Positions 25,525 to 40,640 of a DNA stretch of 48,701 bases are shown piece after piece. The first letter of the stretch is position 1; each line of letters starts with the position of its first letter. Both the position numbers and the translations under genes were made by a program. The notes below the pieces were generated by a model that saw nothing but the letters and a program-made list of their open reading frames with translations, did no database searches and was not told where the DNA came from. This DNA comes from Shewanella sp. (GTDB taxonomy: Bacteria; Pseudomonadota; Gammaproteobacteria; Enterobacterales; Shewanellaceae): contig JAJNAU010000009.1 in assembly GCA_021462625.1 (NCBI GenBank), forward strand, positions 1 to 48,701, read 5' to 3'.

Positions 25525-26445
25525 TCAATGAGTCTGGCTTCCTCTGCGCAGCCGATTCAGCAGTAACACCAGCAGCAAAGCCGCAATTCCGGCGACCACA
25601 CCAAACAGTATGGCAAGCAAGGTTGGTAGAATGTAAGCAATCACAGGGCCGATGAAGGCTACGCCAAAAAACGTCCCAGCCAGGTAAGCAAAATACGCTG
25701 AAACCGAACGTATACCATGCACCAGTATGCCGCCACCCACCATAAACATGGCCAGAGTACCGACTACCGCCAGCAACTTCATTAATACCGGCGCCGCCGC
25801 CAGCAACAGATTACCCAGCCACTTGCCAAATTCCCCGACGTTTTTTCGGCTGACCAGGTAAAATCCGGCATCATCCAGCTTCACAATGGCCGCAACCAGA
25901 CCGTAAACACCGGCGGTCATCACCACGGCGATAATGCACAGGGTCACCAGCTGAGTCATAAAGCTGGCATCAGCCACAATACCCAGCGTAATCGCGATAA
26001 TCTCGGCAGAGAGAATGAAGTCGGTGCGGACGGCCCCTTTAATTTTTTCTTTTTCATAGGCTTTAAGATCTATATCTGCCGGCAGATCCTCTTCGGCTTC
26101 CTCTTTTTTGTGACACCAGGAATGCCAGAGTTTTTCCACGCCTTCAAAGCACAGATACAAACCACCTAACATCAGCAAAGGTGTCACCAGAAAAGGCGCA
26201 AGGGCACTGATTAACAAAGCTGCCGGCACCAGAATGGCTTTATTGACCAAAGAGCCCTTGGCTACACCCCAGACCACAGGTAACTCTCTGTCGGCGGCCA
26301 CACCTGTCACCTGCTGGACATTCAGTGCCAAATCATCCCCGAGCACCCCGGCTGTTTTGCGGGCGGCAACTTTACTCATCAGCGCCACATCATCCAATAC
26401 CGCTGCAATGTCATCCAATAGAGTTAACAGACTTGCACCCGACAT
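25525..26445 (-). CDS. DUF808 family inner-membrane protein (YedI-like)
   Basis: The 306-residue protein opens [20 protein letters not shown], closely like E. coli YedI, with later [20 protein letters not shown]. It has about six or seven membrane segments and a charged loop ([25 protein letters not shown]) near residues 133-158. ATG 26445 is chosen because GAGAGAGG lies just before it and the match to the family begins there; the open frame continues 22 codons upstream without support. Function unknown; it may be a transporter or stress protein. It diverges from rpiA. Confidence 0.88.
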   Translation of the reverse strand: MSGASLLTLLDDIAAVLDDVALMSKVAARKTAGVLGDDLALNVQQVTGVAADRELPVVWGVAKGSLVNKAILVPAALLISALAPFLVTPLLMLGGLYLCFEGVEKLWHSWCHKKEEAEEDLPADIDLKAYEKEKIKGAVRTDFILSAEIIAITLGIVADASFMTQLVTLCIIAVVMTAGVYGLVAAIVKLDDAGFYLVSRKNVGEFGKWLGNLLLAAAPVLMKLLAVVGTLAMFMVGGGILVHGIRSVSAYFAYLAGTFFGVAFIGPVIAYILPTLLAILFGVVAGIAALLLVLLLNRLRRGSQTH

Positions 26446-26624
26446 GCCTCTCTCCGCTGTGTCAGTGATGTCCAGAGTCAAATTATCCGGTTTTAGAAAG
26501 CTGCCTGGCATTAGGGAAGGTGCACATTTCCGGAAACAATTCGGTTAACTCTACCCCAGCATGCCGCGAATACATAATGATTGTATGTTCATGGAAAACT
26601 ACCGCTGAAATTTCCCTTACGGGT

Positions 26625-26630
26625 TATAAT
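26625..26630 (+). promoter_or_regulatory. Probable -10 box of rpiA
   Basis: A perfect TATAAT lies 37 bases upstream of the rpiA ATG. No good -35 box is seen at the proper distance, so an activator or a weak -35 is possible. Confidence 0.45.
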
Positions 26631-26666
26631 GGCAGCATAACCCGGCTCCATATTGGAAGAACTAAC

Positions 26667-27326
26667 ATGACACAAGATGAAATGAAAAAGGCAGCTGCCC
26701 AGGCTGCACTAGCTTATGTGGAAGAAGGCAGCATTGTTGGCGTAGGCACTGGTTCAACCGTCAACCACTTTATCGATGCCCTTGCCAGCATGAAAAATGA
26801 CATTGAAGGCGCGGTATCCAGCTCCGTAGCGTCTACCGAGCGCCTCAAGGCACTGGGTATTGAAGTCTTTGATCTCAACAGCGTCGGCAACCTGCCTGTG
26901 TATGTCGATGGTGCCGATGAAATCAGTCCACATATGGCGATGGTCAAAGGCGGTGGTGCCGCGCTGACGCGGGAAAAAATTGTTGCCGCCGTTGCCGACA
27001 AGTTCATTTGTATTGTCGATGAATGCAAACAGGTAGATGTGCTGGGGGAGTTCCCGCTGCCGGTAGAAGTGATCCCCATGGCCCGCTCCTATGTCGCCCG
27101 CCAGCTGGTCAAACTGGGCGGTGATCCTGTCTACCGTGAAGGCGTGGTAACGGATAATGGCAATGTGATCCTGGATGTTTACAACCTCAAGATCCTTAAT
27201 CCAAAAGAGTTGGAAACCCAGATTAACGCCATTGTCGGAGTTGTCACCAATGGCCTGTTTGCACACCGTGGCGCCGATGTGCTGCTGGTTGGTACCGCAG
27301 ATGGTGTCAAGACGCTGACAGCCTGA
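26667..27326 (+). CDS. rpiA: Ribose-5-phosphate isomerase A
   Basis: The 219-residue cytoplasmic enzyme interconverts ribose-5-phosphate and ribulose-5-phosphate in the pentose phosphate pathway. The phosphate-binding [12 protein letters not shown] is at 25-36. The catalytic set Asp 81, Asp 84, Lys 94 and Glu 103 ([17 protein letters not shown]) matches E. coli RpiA residue for residue. ATG 26667 gives the standard length, with GGAAGA upstream. A 10-bp inverted repeat follows the stop and may end transcription. Confidence 0.97.
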   Translation: MTQDEMKKAAAQAALAYVEEGSIVGVGTGSTVNHFIDALASMKNDIEGAVSSSVASTERLKALGIEVFDLNSVGNLPVYVDGADEISPHMAMVKGGGAALTREKIVAAVADKFICIVDECKQVDVLGEFPLPVEVIPMARSYVARQLVKLGGDPVYREGVVTDNGNVILDVYNLKILNPKELETQINAIVGVVTNGLFAHRGADVLLVGTADGVKTLTA

Positions 27327-27733
27327 GCCACAGCCGACAATGCTTTACCTGCCAGAGACTTACAAGCCTCTTTTCGGCTAGCACCGATCAGTTAAGGCTT
27401 TTATCCCTTAACTGAACTTTCTGTTGCTGTAAACTACTCCCTGTTCCCATCGATTAGGGAGTAGTTTCATGTTCGGCAAGGTGCAAACGAATCCTTGCAG
27501 CTCTCTGGCTCCTCTGACTTTGGTAGCAGCAGGAGTTCAAGGCATTTCATACTCATCCGCATAGGAGTTAAATCACTCGTTACATCTTTCCAATAAAGAG
27601 AAAACGGACCAAAAGCTGGGCCGCTCTTATCTCAAAAACACCGTACCGCCATTCAATCCAAGCACGCCAAGTTGAATGGTGTTAGCCCCTTAGAGAAGGT
27701 GCAGTTTTCTTTAAACTCATCCCAGTGCAGCGT
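27327..27733. other. Intergenic stretch between rpiA and hptA with several inverted repeats
   Basis: No gene is seen in these 407 bases. Hairpins are TCAGTTAAGG/CCTTAACTGA (27388-27415), AAACTACTCCCT/AGGGAGTAGTTT (27431-27467, 12-bp perfect) and CCATTCAA/TTGAATGG (27649-27679). The first is a possible rpiA terminator, with a weak T tract. Between the last two is a diverged copy of the GAAGGTGCGAA repeat family (about 27477-27550). Confidence 0.65.
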
Positions 27734-28099
27734 TTAAACCTTGGCCTCCAGATAAGCCTTAAGCATAGCTAAGTCTTTCTCACCATTTTCAACGATAACA
27801 TTCAGCCATACTGTGTGCATTTCAGGCCAGTCTGAGGCTTCACCATGTTGCAGCAGTTGTGCAAACTGCTGGATACGTTTCAGGCCCACAGATCCTGCAG
27901 CACCTTTAAACTTGTGAGCCTCTGAGCACAATACTTCTTTTTCTGCATTCTTGCTGGCAGCCACCAGATTGCCAACATATTCAGGCATTAACTGCTCAAA
28001 CAATACTACGCTCTTAAGCAAGGTTCCGGCGCCAATCGCACCACAATACTGCTCCAGAGTGCTCAGATCCAAAATATTTTCCAATTCAGCTGTCGCCAT
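27734..28099 (-). CDS. hptA: Stand-alone histidine phosphotransfer (HPt) protein, HptA-like
   Basis: The 121-residue single-domain HPt protein has its phosphorylatable residue at His 62 in EAHKFKGAAGSVGL. Four-helix-bundle spacing and the absence of kinase or receiver parts fit a relay protein. In Shewanella oneidensis an HptA of this kind carries phosphate to ArcA in place of the HPt domain of ArcB; the yhcC-gltB neighbourhood supports the same identity. ATG 28099 is chosen for the GAGGGG site 7 bases upstream; the open frame continues further without support. Cytoplasmic. Confidence 0.88.
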   Translation of the reverse strand: MATAELENILDLSTLEQYCGAIGAGTLLKSVVLFEQLMPEYVGNLVAASKNAEKEVLCSEAHKFKGAAGSVGLKRIQQFAQLLQHGEASDWPEMHTVWLNVIVENGEKDLAMLKAYLEAKV

Positions 28100-28361
28100 C
28101 GATGCCCCCTCGATAAAGTAATTCGTATACGTCCACCGCATTCTGCGATCCAACAGACGCTCGCACTGCTTCATTTCCCTTTGAAATGCTGGGTTGCAGG
28201 TTCTTTTGTCTGAGCAATAATACCTACTGCAGTGCGTCACGCAATACAATAAGTGAAGATTGTCACAGATTCACCCGTGAGTAACACAATAGAAACAGTC
28301 TGTTGAGGTAAAGCGGCTGAAACAAGCAAGTCTGTAACCAATGCACCAGGTTGCAACCCTG

Positions 28362-29324
28362 TTACTCAGCCACCGATTGCAATCGCTGCGCCTCGCCCTG
28401 ACCACCGAATTCCTGCAGATTCTTGACTATGGCCACCAATCCATCCCAACGGGATGCACACCAGTCAGGTGCCAGCAGCATGGGCTTTTTCGCGTAGGCA
28501 GTCACCCGGTGCAACACGACATCCCTGGGGATTGCGCGGATCATCTCTCCCACACTGTAAACATATTGCTCCAATGTAAGAGTATCCAAACGCCCGGCGC
28601 GCCAGGCCTTTGCCATTGTGCTACCTGCCACAATATGCAGTGGATGAATTTTCAATCCATCAACGCCCAGGGCCAATACCTGATGCAGCGTTGACATATA
28701 GTCATCATGGGTTTCATCTGGAAGCCCGAGAATCAAATGGGTACAAACTTTGATTCCCCTTTGCCGGGCTCTTTTCACCGTATCTGTGTAGGCCGCAAAA
28801 CCGTGACCACGATTGATTTTCTTCAAAGTATGGTCATGAGCAGATTGCAATCCCAGCTCCAGCCAGATATCGACCCCTCTTGCCTGGTAATCGGCCAGTA
28901 AAGCCAGCACCTCATCAGGCACGCAGTCAGGGCGGGTGCCCACATGCAGCCCCACAATGTCACCGTCAGCCAAGGCTTCATCATACCTTTGCTTGAGCAG
29001 ACGGTATTCATCATAGGTACTAGTATAAGCCTGAAAATAAGCGATAAACTTGTCGTCAGCAGCCCCCTTGGCGCTACCAACATTTTGCAACATTTTGATA
29101 TTCCTGCTGATTTTACCAGCATCAAGCTGTTCAGCTATGCTTAACGGGCTTCCCATTTCATGACTGAAAGAGGCCACATTGCAAAACGTACAGCCACCTT
29201 TTCCCAACGTGCCATCACGATTGGGGCAGGTAAATTTAGCGTCAATCGTCAGTTTTTTCACTTTGCTGCCATATTTGGCCTTACAGACTGCACCGAAAGT
29301 ATTGGCGTATTTATCGAGTCCCAC
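28362..29324 (-). CDS. yhcC: Radical SAM protein of the YhcC type
   Basis: The 320-residue protein has an iron-sulfur cluster motif with Cys 33, Cys 45 and Cys 48 (FTCPNRDGTLGKGGCTFCN). An Elp3-like TIM-barrel region follows, with VGLHVGTRPDCVPDEVLALL and LELGLQSAHDHTLKKINRGH. The length fits the YhcC/TIGR01212 family. In E. coli yhcC lies between arcB and gltBD; here it lies between hptA and gltBD. The substrate is unknown, though tRNA modification is often proposed from the Elp3-like fold. The gene diverges from gltB. Confidence 0.92.
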   Translation of the reverse strand: MGLDKYANTFGAVCKAKYGSKVKKLTIDAKFTCPNRDGTLGKGGCTFCNVASFSHEMGSPLSIAEQLDAGKISRNIKMLQNVGSAKGAADDKFIAYFQAYTSTYDEYRLLKQRYDEALADGDIVGLHVGTRPDCVPDEVLALLADYQARGVDIWLELGLQSAHDHTLKKINRGHGFAAYTDTVKRARQRGIKVCTHLILGLPDETHDDYMSTLHQVLALGVDGLKIHPLHIVAGSTMAKAWRAGRLDTLTLEQYVYSVGEMIRAIPRDVVLHRVTAYAKKPMLLAPDWCASRWDGLVAIVKNLQEFGGQGEAQRLQSVAE

Positions 29325-29760
29325 AGCGACGTTCCAGGAAAATGAAGGATGGTTATTTTAGTCATTTCTAAGCAATTCGTCCTGGGACTAGGTCAAATTT
29401 CAGCACAGTTCCCGGCAGGGGCAGCCACCACAAGATTCATTCACTGTGGCCGCAAAAAAAATCACCATTTGCAAAACCACTCCAATCATCAACAAAATCT
29501 CACTTTAGATCACAAAAAATCAAATGCGTACAGCTTTCATTGATACAAATACCAGCATACCCAACTTTTACCAGTTTACGCCAAGGTAACATTGTTAGAA
29601 TTAACACTATTTTTACGGGCGAAATTTATATTTTTATGCAATTTATGTGATTGACGTTTTACTCGTGGGGATATAGCTTGAACTGCTCGGGCAAAAGACA
29701 TTAGAAGAAATGAGAACTCCCGACGTAGTACACCTTGAGTATTAAAGTGAGGTTGTTTGT
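29325..29760. promoter_or_regulatory. Regulatory region upstream of gltBD (and yhcC)
   Basis: This 436-base AT-rich interval has no gene. A CRP-like site, CTCACTTTAGATCACA (29499-29514), has one perfect half (GATCACA) and one weak half. TTGACG (29651-29656) and TATAGC (29672-29677) could form a promoter with a short 15-base spacer. GTGAGG gives the gltB ribosome site. The long leader suggests control by several regulators, as for gltBD elsewhere, but no site is certain. Confidence 0.4.
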
Positions 29761-35623
<5,863 letters not shown>

Positions 35624-35638
35624 GTATCTCACCACGTT

Positions 35639-35671
35639 GAAACAGCCCGCAGTCACTGCGGGCTGTTTGTT
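35639..35671 (+). terminator. Rho-independent terminator of gltBD
   Basis: AACAGCCCGCAG (35641-35652) pairs perfectly with CTGCGGGCTGTT (35656-35667) around a 3-base loop, followed by TGTTGG. It separates gltBD from mtn. Confidence 0.85.
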
Positions 35672-35757
35672 GGATCACTCAGGCGCACATCAAACATCAA
35701 GCCTGTGCTATAGTTAGCGCCAATTCCTATTCCCTTGTGAAGTCAAAAAGGTCTGAT

Positions 35758-36450
35758 ATGAAAATCGGTATTATCGGCGCGATGGAGCCTGAAGTCGCAC
35801 ACCTGATCGCCGCCATGGAGGCGCCACAGTCTCAAACCATCGCAGGTATCGAATTTGTTGCCGGCAAGCTGAACGGCAAAGATGTCGTGGTCACCCGCTC
35901 AGGTATCGGCAAAGTGGCCGCCAGTATTGCCACTACCCTGTTGATTGAAAAATATCAGCCTGACTATGTGATCAATACAGGCTCTGCCGGTGGTTTTGTC
36001 GACGGTCTGGAGATTGGCGATATCGTCATTTCTTCTGAAGTGCGTCATCACGACGTGGATGTTACCGCATTTGGTTATGAAATCGGCCAGATGGCACAGC
36101 AACCAGCCGCCTTTATTCCGGATGCCAAACTGGTTGCAGCCGCTAACCTGGCTATCGCGTCTTTGGGCGAAGTCAAAGCCATTGGAGGCCTAATCTGCAC
36201 CGGTGACAGCTTTATTTGTGACCCAGCCCGTACCGCCATCATGCGAGAAAACTTCCCGACTATGGCCGCCTGTGAAATGGAAGGCGCAGCCATCGCTCAG
36301 GTCTGTCATCAGTTTAAGGTTCCTTTCGTGGTGATCCGCTCTCTGTCTGACAATGCCAACAACTACTCGCCTGTGGATTTCGACAGCTATATCGACAAAG
36401 CTGGCCATCACTCTGCACTGATGGTAATGGCATTGCTAACTAATTTGTAA
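35758..36450 (+). CDS. mtn: 5'-methylthioadenosine/S-adenosylhomocysteine nucleosidase
   Basis: The 230-residue cytoplasmic enzyme cleaves MTA and SAH, recycling methionine and adenine and feeding autoinducer-2 chemistry. Catalytic residues are Glu 12 ([13 protein letters not shown]), Glu 175 in [10 protein letters not shown], and Asp 198 in [11 protein letters not shown] 35758 has AAAGG 7 bases before it; the extension upstream is not family-like. The CobD-like gene starts 18 bases after the stop, so they are probably co-transcribed. Confidence 0.97.
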   Translation: MKIGIIGAMEPEVAHLIAAMEAPQSQTIAGIEFVAGKLNGKDVVVTRSGIGKVAASIATTLLIEKYQPDYVINTGSAGGFVDGLEIGDIVISSEVRHHDVDVTAFGYEIGQMAQQPAAFIPDAKLVAAANLAIASLGEVKAIGGLICTGDSFICDPARTAIMRENFPTMAACEMEGAAIAQVCHQFKVPFVVIRSLSDNANNYSPVDFDSYIDKAGHHSALMVMALLTNL

Positions 36451-36468
36451 GACGTTTCCGTCAAAGCT

Positions 36469-37437
36469 ATGGACACAAGCTTATTATCATCCCTGCCGGC
36501 CAAGGATGCCGGCATCCTGGAATTGTTTGCACTCATGACAGCGGCGCTACTGCTGTCACGTATTCGTCCGCTGCCCCTGAGTTATGATCCCTTTCACTGG
36601 CTTGCGCAACTGGCAGACCAACTGGCACAAAAGGCCGCTCACCCGGAGCGCTCCAATACTCAGCAATACACAGCCGGGACACTGGGCGCTTTGCTGCTTG
36701 TGTTGCCCTTTTGGTGCATCGTCGTCTTTATCCCCTTGTTGGCTGCTTATCCCTGGTTTTTCGAGCTTGTCATGCTTTATATCTGCTTCAATGACAACGG
36801 CATCAATCGCCTCTGCAATAAGGTGGCTGACAATCTTGAGCGCGATGACAAAGCCAGTGCCAGAGCACTGCTGACTGACTGGGTTCCTCAGTCCGTATCT
36901 CAGCTGTCTGCCACAGGTTTGAGTAAAACCGCCATCGAGCTTGTCCTTAATCGTCCGGCGGTAAACCTGACAGGCGTATCGCTGGCGTTCTTTACCGGTG
37001 GACCGGCCCTGGCAATTTTACTGCGTATGCTGACAAGCATTGCCGCGCAGTGGCCAACTCAAAGCCCAACCGGCTGCTTTGGCAGGCCGGTTAACCTGCT
37101 GAGCACCTTACTGATGTGGTTACCCGATACCCTTTGGGCGCTGTTGCTTGCACTGCAGGGCGGGCCGACAACGCTAACAACCTGGCTGAAACCGCGCTCC
37201 GCCTTTTTAAGCCGCAGTCTCACCACCGGCTCACAGGCTTTGGCCATTGAACTTGGTGGTCCACAGATGTTTGGCAATATCAAAGTCAGCCGGGCCAAAA
37301 CGGCTTCAACATCGTTGCCCGACAGTCAGGACATTCGCCGGGCCATATTACTCAGTCGCACCGCCGCAGGTTATTACTCTGTGCTGCTTATCTGTCTGCC
37401 ACTGCTGTGGATACTCATTCGCCTTTATGCCCATTAA
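36469..37437 (+). CDS. Divergent CobD/CbiB-like inner-membrane protein
   Basis: The 322-residue protein has about six hydrophobic segments and a CobD/CbiB-like beginning (LSYDPFHWLAQLADQLAQKA) and end (AIELGGPQMFGNIKVSRAK). CobD/CbiB joins aminopropanol to cobyric acid. The motifs usually seen in the active enzymes (GRDT, the AEN segment after the isoleucine-rich helix, and NTLDSM) are not recognisable here. It follows mtn as in related genomes. It may be a non-catalytic relative or have a different amide-forming role. Confidence 0.7.
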   Translation: MDTSLLSSLPAKDAGILELFALMTAALLLSRIRPLPLSYDPFHWLAQLADQLAQKAAHPERSNTQQYTAGTLGALLLVLPFWCIVVFIPLLAAYPWFFELVMLYICFNDNGINRLCNKVADNLERDDKASARALLTDWVPQSVSQLSATGLSKTAIELVLNRPAVNLTGVSLAFFTGGPALAILLRMLTSIAAQWPTQSPTGCFGRPVNLLSTLLMWLPDTLWALLLALQGGPTTLTTWLKPRSAFLSRSLTTGSQALAIELGGPQMFGNIKVSRAKTASTSLPDSQDIRRAILLSRTAAGYYSVLLICLPLLWILIRLYAH

Positions 37438-37587
37438 ATCTGTATCGGGAAATACAGTACGTCTGCAGCCTGGCAGTTCGTGTAAATGACCAAGATTATA
37501 CCAATCTGCAAAGAAAATTGATCTCCTCAGAGCGATGCCAGCCATTCAAGTTCGAGCCAAATTGGTGACGACATAATGGTTGTATGA

Positions 37588-37856
37588 CTAGGGTCTGTTG
37601 ACCTTTGAAGATGGTTTTTGCAGCACTTTGTCGTTGTTTTATACAAATCAACGCGATTGTGGTGTAGTTGTTCTACATAACTGAGCGTTAATGCAGTAGA
37701 AAGCGACGACAAACGCTGCTCGAAGGGCTCGGCTATACGCGCTTTACTCTTTGTTGCAAGGTATTTGCTTAGGCCCCTAGGCGGCACACCTTGCGTCGCG
37801 ATTAAAGCGCGTCTAGAACGAGCAAAATTCAACCATGAAAGGTCAACAGACCCTAG
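37588..37856. mobile_element. Complete 269-bp MITE with 19-bp perfect inverted termini
   Basis: The left end CTAGGGTCTGTTGACCTTT and the exact reverse complement at 37838-37856 bound the element; an A/T pair outside extends the match to 20 bases. It carries no transposase. Inside, CGCGCTTTA (37738-37746) pairs with TAAAGCGCG (37803-37811) and GCAAGGT (37756-37762) with ACCTTGC (37788-37794), giving a long stem-loop. Copies or parts lie at 25343 and 48593, with a diverged relative at 15631. The autonomous partner is not in the window. Confidence 0.9.
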
Positions 37857-38030
37857 TCGATTTGGTGAAGTAATCGTGTGACTGACACGCTCATATAGGG
37901 CGAATTAAACAGGCGCGGATATTCATCCAGGCCAGAGACGGGTTAATGTCTCAAAAATAGGCCGAATATATGGCAGCAACAGAGCTTCACGGATCAAATA
38001 CCCGGCCTTGCAATAGGTGATGGTCATATA

Positions 38031-38120
38031 TGGTATTACTCGCCGCAAACTGCGCCTTGCATCTGCTGGCTCGAAGGCCACGCAGAGCACGCAAGGGAAT
38101 TATTCGCACTTCCCCTTCGC
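38031..38120 (-). repeat. GAAGGTGCGAA-family repeat copy
   Basis: On the minus strand this reads GAAGTGCGAATAATTCCC, then GCGTGCTCTG, then CAGCAGATGCAAGGCGCAG and GGCGAGTAATACCA. It shares the terminus and the CGTGCTCT block with the 15898-16038 element. I recall sequences of this kind as common in Shewanella intergenic DNA. Confidence 0.6.
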
Positions 38121-38274
38121 ATCCTGTTGATTCCAGTGCATGAATTCATCAACAAAAATGCCATACTCGCCGCAAAGCTGCTTGATCATGGTATTAGCAG
38201 CAGGCATTATTCAGCACTTAGGACAAACACTGCGGCCACTGTGTCATTATTGAAATACCTGTAGCGAGCTGACA

Positions 38275-38748
38275 TTGAGAAATTTCTGGTTCTGTTTGAT
38301 GTTAATGTCGTTTTCTGCCCTGGGAAGCCCCGGGGATATGCCCATTGAGCAGCAATTGGCGATGAAATACATGCAGGCACTGACCAGTCACAACTACAAC
38401 AAACTGGCACAGTTCTACGACAGGGAAACGGTGTTTTTTGACCGTACCGCAGGTCGCAAGTACACAGGTGGAACCCACATCCTCGATTTCCTGCGCCGGG
38501 CACACAAAGGCGTGATGGAGTATCGCTTCAATCTGGAGCACATGTACAATTCAGGCTCGCTGGTTGTCATGATTGGCAGTTATTACCTGAAAGGGCCGGG
38601 TGAGCAATTCGGCAAGCCAGGAAAAATTATTGAAATTGCCGTTTCCGGCGTCACCTGTCTGGAACTGGATACCAGTAAAGGGCGGGTGAAAGAACATATC
38701 GATCTGATCGACTATCAAACCATGGCGGATCAACTCGCACTACAATAA
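38275..38748 (+). CDS. Small exported SnoaL/NTF2-like protein
   Basis: The 157-residue protein starts at TTG 38275 with the signal-like MRNFWFCLMLMSFSALGSPG, probably cleaved near residue 18. The body has a helix (LAMKYMQALTSHNYNKLAQF), then YDRETVFFDRTAGRKYTGG and a β-sheet part, the SnoaL/NTF2-like pattern. ATG 38299 is a weaker alternative that would shorten the signal. No ribosome site is strong for either. It is followed by another small exported protein gene. Function unknown; it may bind a small ligand in the periplasm. Confidence 0.65.
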   Translation: MRNFWFCLMLMSFSALGSPGDMPIEQQLAMKYMQALTSHNYNKLAQFYDRETVFFDRTAGRKYTGGTHILDFLRRAHKGVMEYRFNLEHMYNSGSLVVMIGSYYLKGPGEQFGKPGKIIEIAVSGVTCLELDTSKGRVKEHIDLIDYQTMADQLALQ

Positions 38749-38845
38749 CGGTTGAGGGTCACATTTTTTCCGTTATCTGGAAACTTGCTGCCATTTCGCC
38801 ACTCCAATGAGGTATGTTCATTAAGTGTCCGGAGGAAAGGCAAGA

Positions 38846-39244
38846 ATGACCAGATTGCCTGCCCGTATTCTTCCTCTGCTGTGGCTGCTGGCCGTTAGCG
38901 CAGTTGCGGCAGACTTGCCCCCCATGGTGACCTCATACGCCGAAAAACCGGTACAGCATTTCAATCGTCAACTGGATAAAGCCAGGCGTGAACAGGCAAG
39001 CTGGAGTGAGTCGCCGGAGCAAATCAGCCGTCACTATGCTGGTGCCCAGTTCACGCTGATACGTACGGTCCAGCGCAAAAATGAAACTCTGGCCTATCTG
39101 TCTAAATCCTCATTGGAATACTACCAACAGGTTTTGCTGATCCTGACACTGCAACAACAGGGTCATCATTGGGCCTTGAAGCGGGCACGGGTGAGCTGGC
39201 AATGTAAAAGGGGCCAGCACTTCAGTACTGCCCCTTGTCATTAA
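38846..39244 (+). CDS. Small exported protein of unknown function
   Basis: The 132-residue product has a signal peptide (PARILPLLWLLAVSAVAA, cleavage near residue 21). The mature part, about 110 residues, has the segment VQHFNRQLDKARREQASW and a C-terminus with two Cys (SWQCKRGQHFSTAPCH) that could form a disulfide. ATG 38846 is preferred, with GGAGG about 13 bases upstream; an in-frame start 7 codons earlier lies before that site. No known family is recognised. Confidence 0.6.
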   Translation: MTRLPARILPLLWLLAVSAVAADLPPMVTSYAEKPVQHFNRQLDKARREQASWSESPEQISRHYAGAQFTLIRTVQRKNETLAYLSKSSLEYYQQVLLILTLQQQGHHWALKRARVSWQCKRGQHFSTAPCH

Positions 39245-39359
39245 CCTGGCCTGCCGGGGCAAATTTCAGCGTTCAGCCTTTTGATTGCAAAAGGCCTGCT
39301 GCCACTGACATCAGGCTTCATACCAATTCAAAGGCACTCAGTTAAGAAAGATTCTTAGG

Positions 39360-39386
39360 GAAGGGGCGAGGACTTGTTCGCACTTC
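39360..39386. repeat. Minimal GAAGGTGCGAA-family copy with both termini nearly joined
   Basis: GAAGGGGCGAG (39360-39370) and TTCGCACTTC (39377-39386) resemble the two ends of the 15898-16038 element with only 6 bases between. This could be a deletion product retaining only the terminal repeats, located one base from the tyrS stop. Confidence 0.45.
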
Positions 39387-39387
39387 T

Positions 39388-40584
39388 TTAGCTGAGGGTG
39401 ACTTTGGCAAACTTACGCTTACCAACCTGGAATACAGCGCACAAACCGGCGCTAAGCAACAGCCTGGCGTCTTCCACCTTGTCACCATCCATCCTGACTG
39501 CACCTTGCTTGATCATACGCATGGCGTCAGAGGTAGAGCCTACTAGACCAGCATCCTTGAGCAGGTTGGCGATGGCCATGCCTTCACCGGCAGCCAGAGT
39601 CACTTCCTCAATACCATCAGGGATAACCCCTTTCTGGAAGCGATCGATAAAGTTCTGGTGCGCCTTTTGGGCAGCGTCTTCGTCATGGAAACGGGCGATA
39701 ATCTCTTTAGCCAGCAGGATCTTGGTATCACGTGGATTGGCACCCTCGTCCACTTCTGCCTTCAGCCGGGCGATCTGTTCCAGCGGGCGGAATGACAGCA
39801 ATTCATAGTAGCGCCACATCAGCTCGTCAGAAATTGACATGATCTTGCCGAACATTTCATCCGGGGCTTCGCTCACACCAATATAGTTGTGGGCAGATTT
39901 TGACATCTTCTTGACACCGTCCAGACCTTCCAGCAACGGCATCATAATCACTGCCTGAGGCTTCTGCCCGGCGGCTTTCTGCAGCTCACGGCCCATCAGC
40001 AGGTTGAATTTCTGGTCGGTGCCGCCCAGCTCAACATCGGCTTCAAGCGCCACAGAGTCGTAACCCTGCAACAGGGGATACATGAACTCGTGAATAGCAA
40101 TCGACTGACCGGATGCATAACGCTTCTTGAAGTCATCACGTTCCATCATACGTGCCACTGTCTGTTGCGAAGCCAGGCGAATCATACCGGCTGCACCCAG
40201 ATCTTCGAGCCAACTGGAGTTGAATACGATACGGGTCTTGGCAGGATCGAGGATCTTGTACACCTGCTCCTTGTAGGTCTCAGCGTTGGCCAGCACCTGA
40301 TCACGGGTCAGCGGTGGACGAGTACTGTTTTTACCGCTTGGATCACCCACCATACCAGTAAAGTCACCGATCAGGAAGATCACCTCATGGCCCAACTGCT
40401 GAAAAGTTCGCAGTTTATTGAGAATAACTGTATGACCCAAGTGGATATCAGGTGCCGTCGGGTCCGCTCCCAGCTTCACTTTAAGGGGACGCCCCTCTTT
40501 CAACTTTTCCAGCAGATCCGATTCGAGCAAAATCTCATCGGTACCACGTCTAATTTCTGCTAATACCTGGTCTAAGTCAGCCAT
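39388..40584 (-). CDS. tyrS: Tyrosyl-tRNA synthetase
   Basis: The 398-residue class I aminoacyl-tRNA synthetase attaches tyrosine to its tRNA. HIGH-type motif HLGH is at 48-51 and KMSKS at 226-230. A C-terminal S4 domain ([20 protein letters not shown]) is present. ATG 40584 begins [11 protein letters not shown], the usual start, and the open frame upstream lacks support. No T-box or other leader control is seen in the 120-base gap to the divergent peptidase gene. Cytoplasmic. Confidence 0.97.
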   Translation of the reverse strand: MADLDQVLAEIRRGTDEILLESDLLEKLKEGRPLKVKLGADPTAPDIHLGHTVILNKLRTFQQLGHEVIFLIGDFTGMVGDPSGKNSTRPPLTRDQVLANAETYKEQVYKILDPAKTRIVFNSSWLEDLGAAGMIRLASQQTVARMMERDDFKKRYASGQSIAIHEFMYPLLQGYDSVALEADVELGGTDQKFNLLMGRELQKAAGQKPQAVIMMPLLEGLDGVKKMSKSAHNYIGVSEAPDEMFGKIMSISDELMWRYYELLSFRPLEQIARLKAEVDEGANPRDTKILLAKEIIARFHDEDAAQKAHQNFIDRFQKGVIPDGIEEVTLAAGEGMAIANLLKDAGLVGSTSDAMRMIKQGAVRMDGDKVEDARLLLSAGLCAVFQVGKRKFAKVTLS

Positions 40585-40640
40585 CTCGGCAGTTACCCCT
40601 AAGCGCCTAATAAATAGTAAGGGAGCCATGTTACTTGTTA

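Larger units (their letters stand above)
37438..38274. other. 837-base intergenic region holding a complete MITE and a second repeat family
   Basis: No gene is supported. Contents are a weak hairpin CTGTAT/ATACAG (37440-37457), the complete MITE (37588-37856), a GAAGGTGCGAA-family copy on the minus strand (about 38031-38120) and a further piece of it near 38160-38180 (ACTCGCCGCAAA again). Any frame across the MITE is a chance one. Confidence 0.7.

Noticed and set aside
29499..29514. CRP site in front of gltB as a firm call
   Set aside because: Only one half-site is good; it is kept as a note within the regulatory region rather than as its own feature.
37527..37832. 101-codon minus-strand open frame
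   Set aside because: It runs through the MITE; the same chance frame appears in part at the other copies and has no coding signs.
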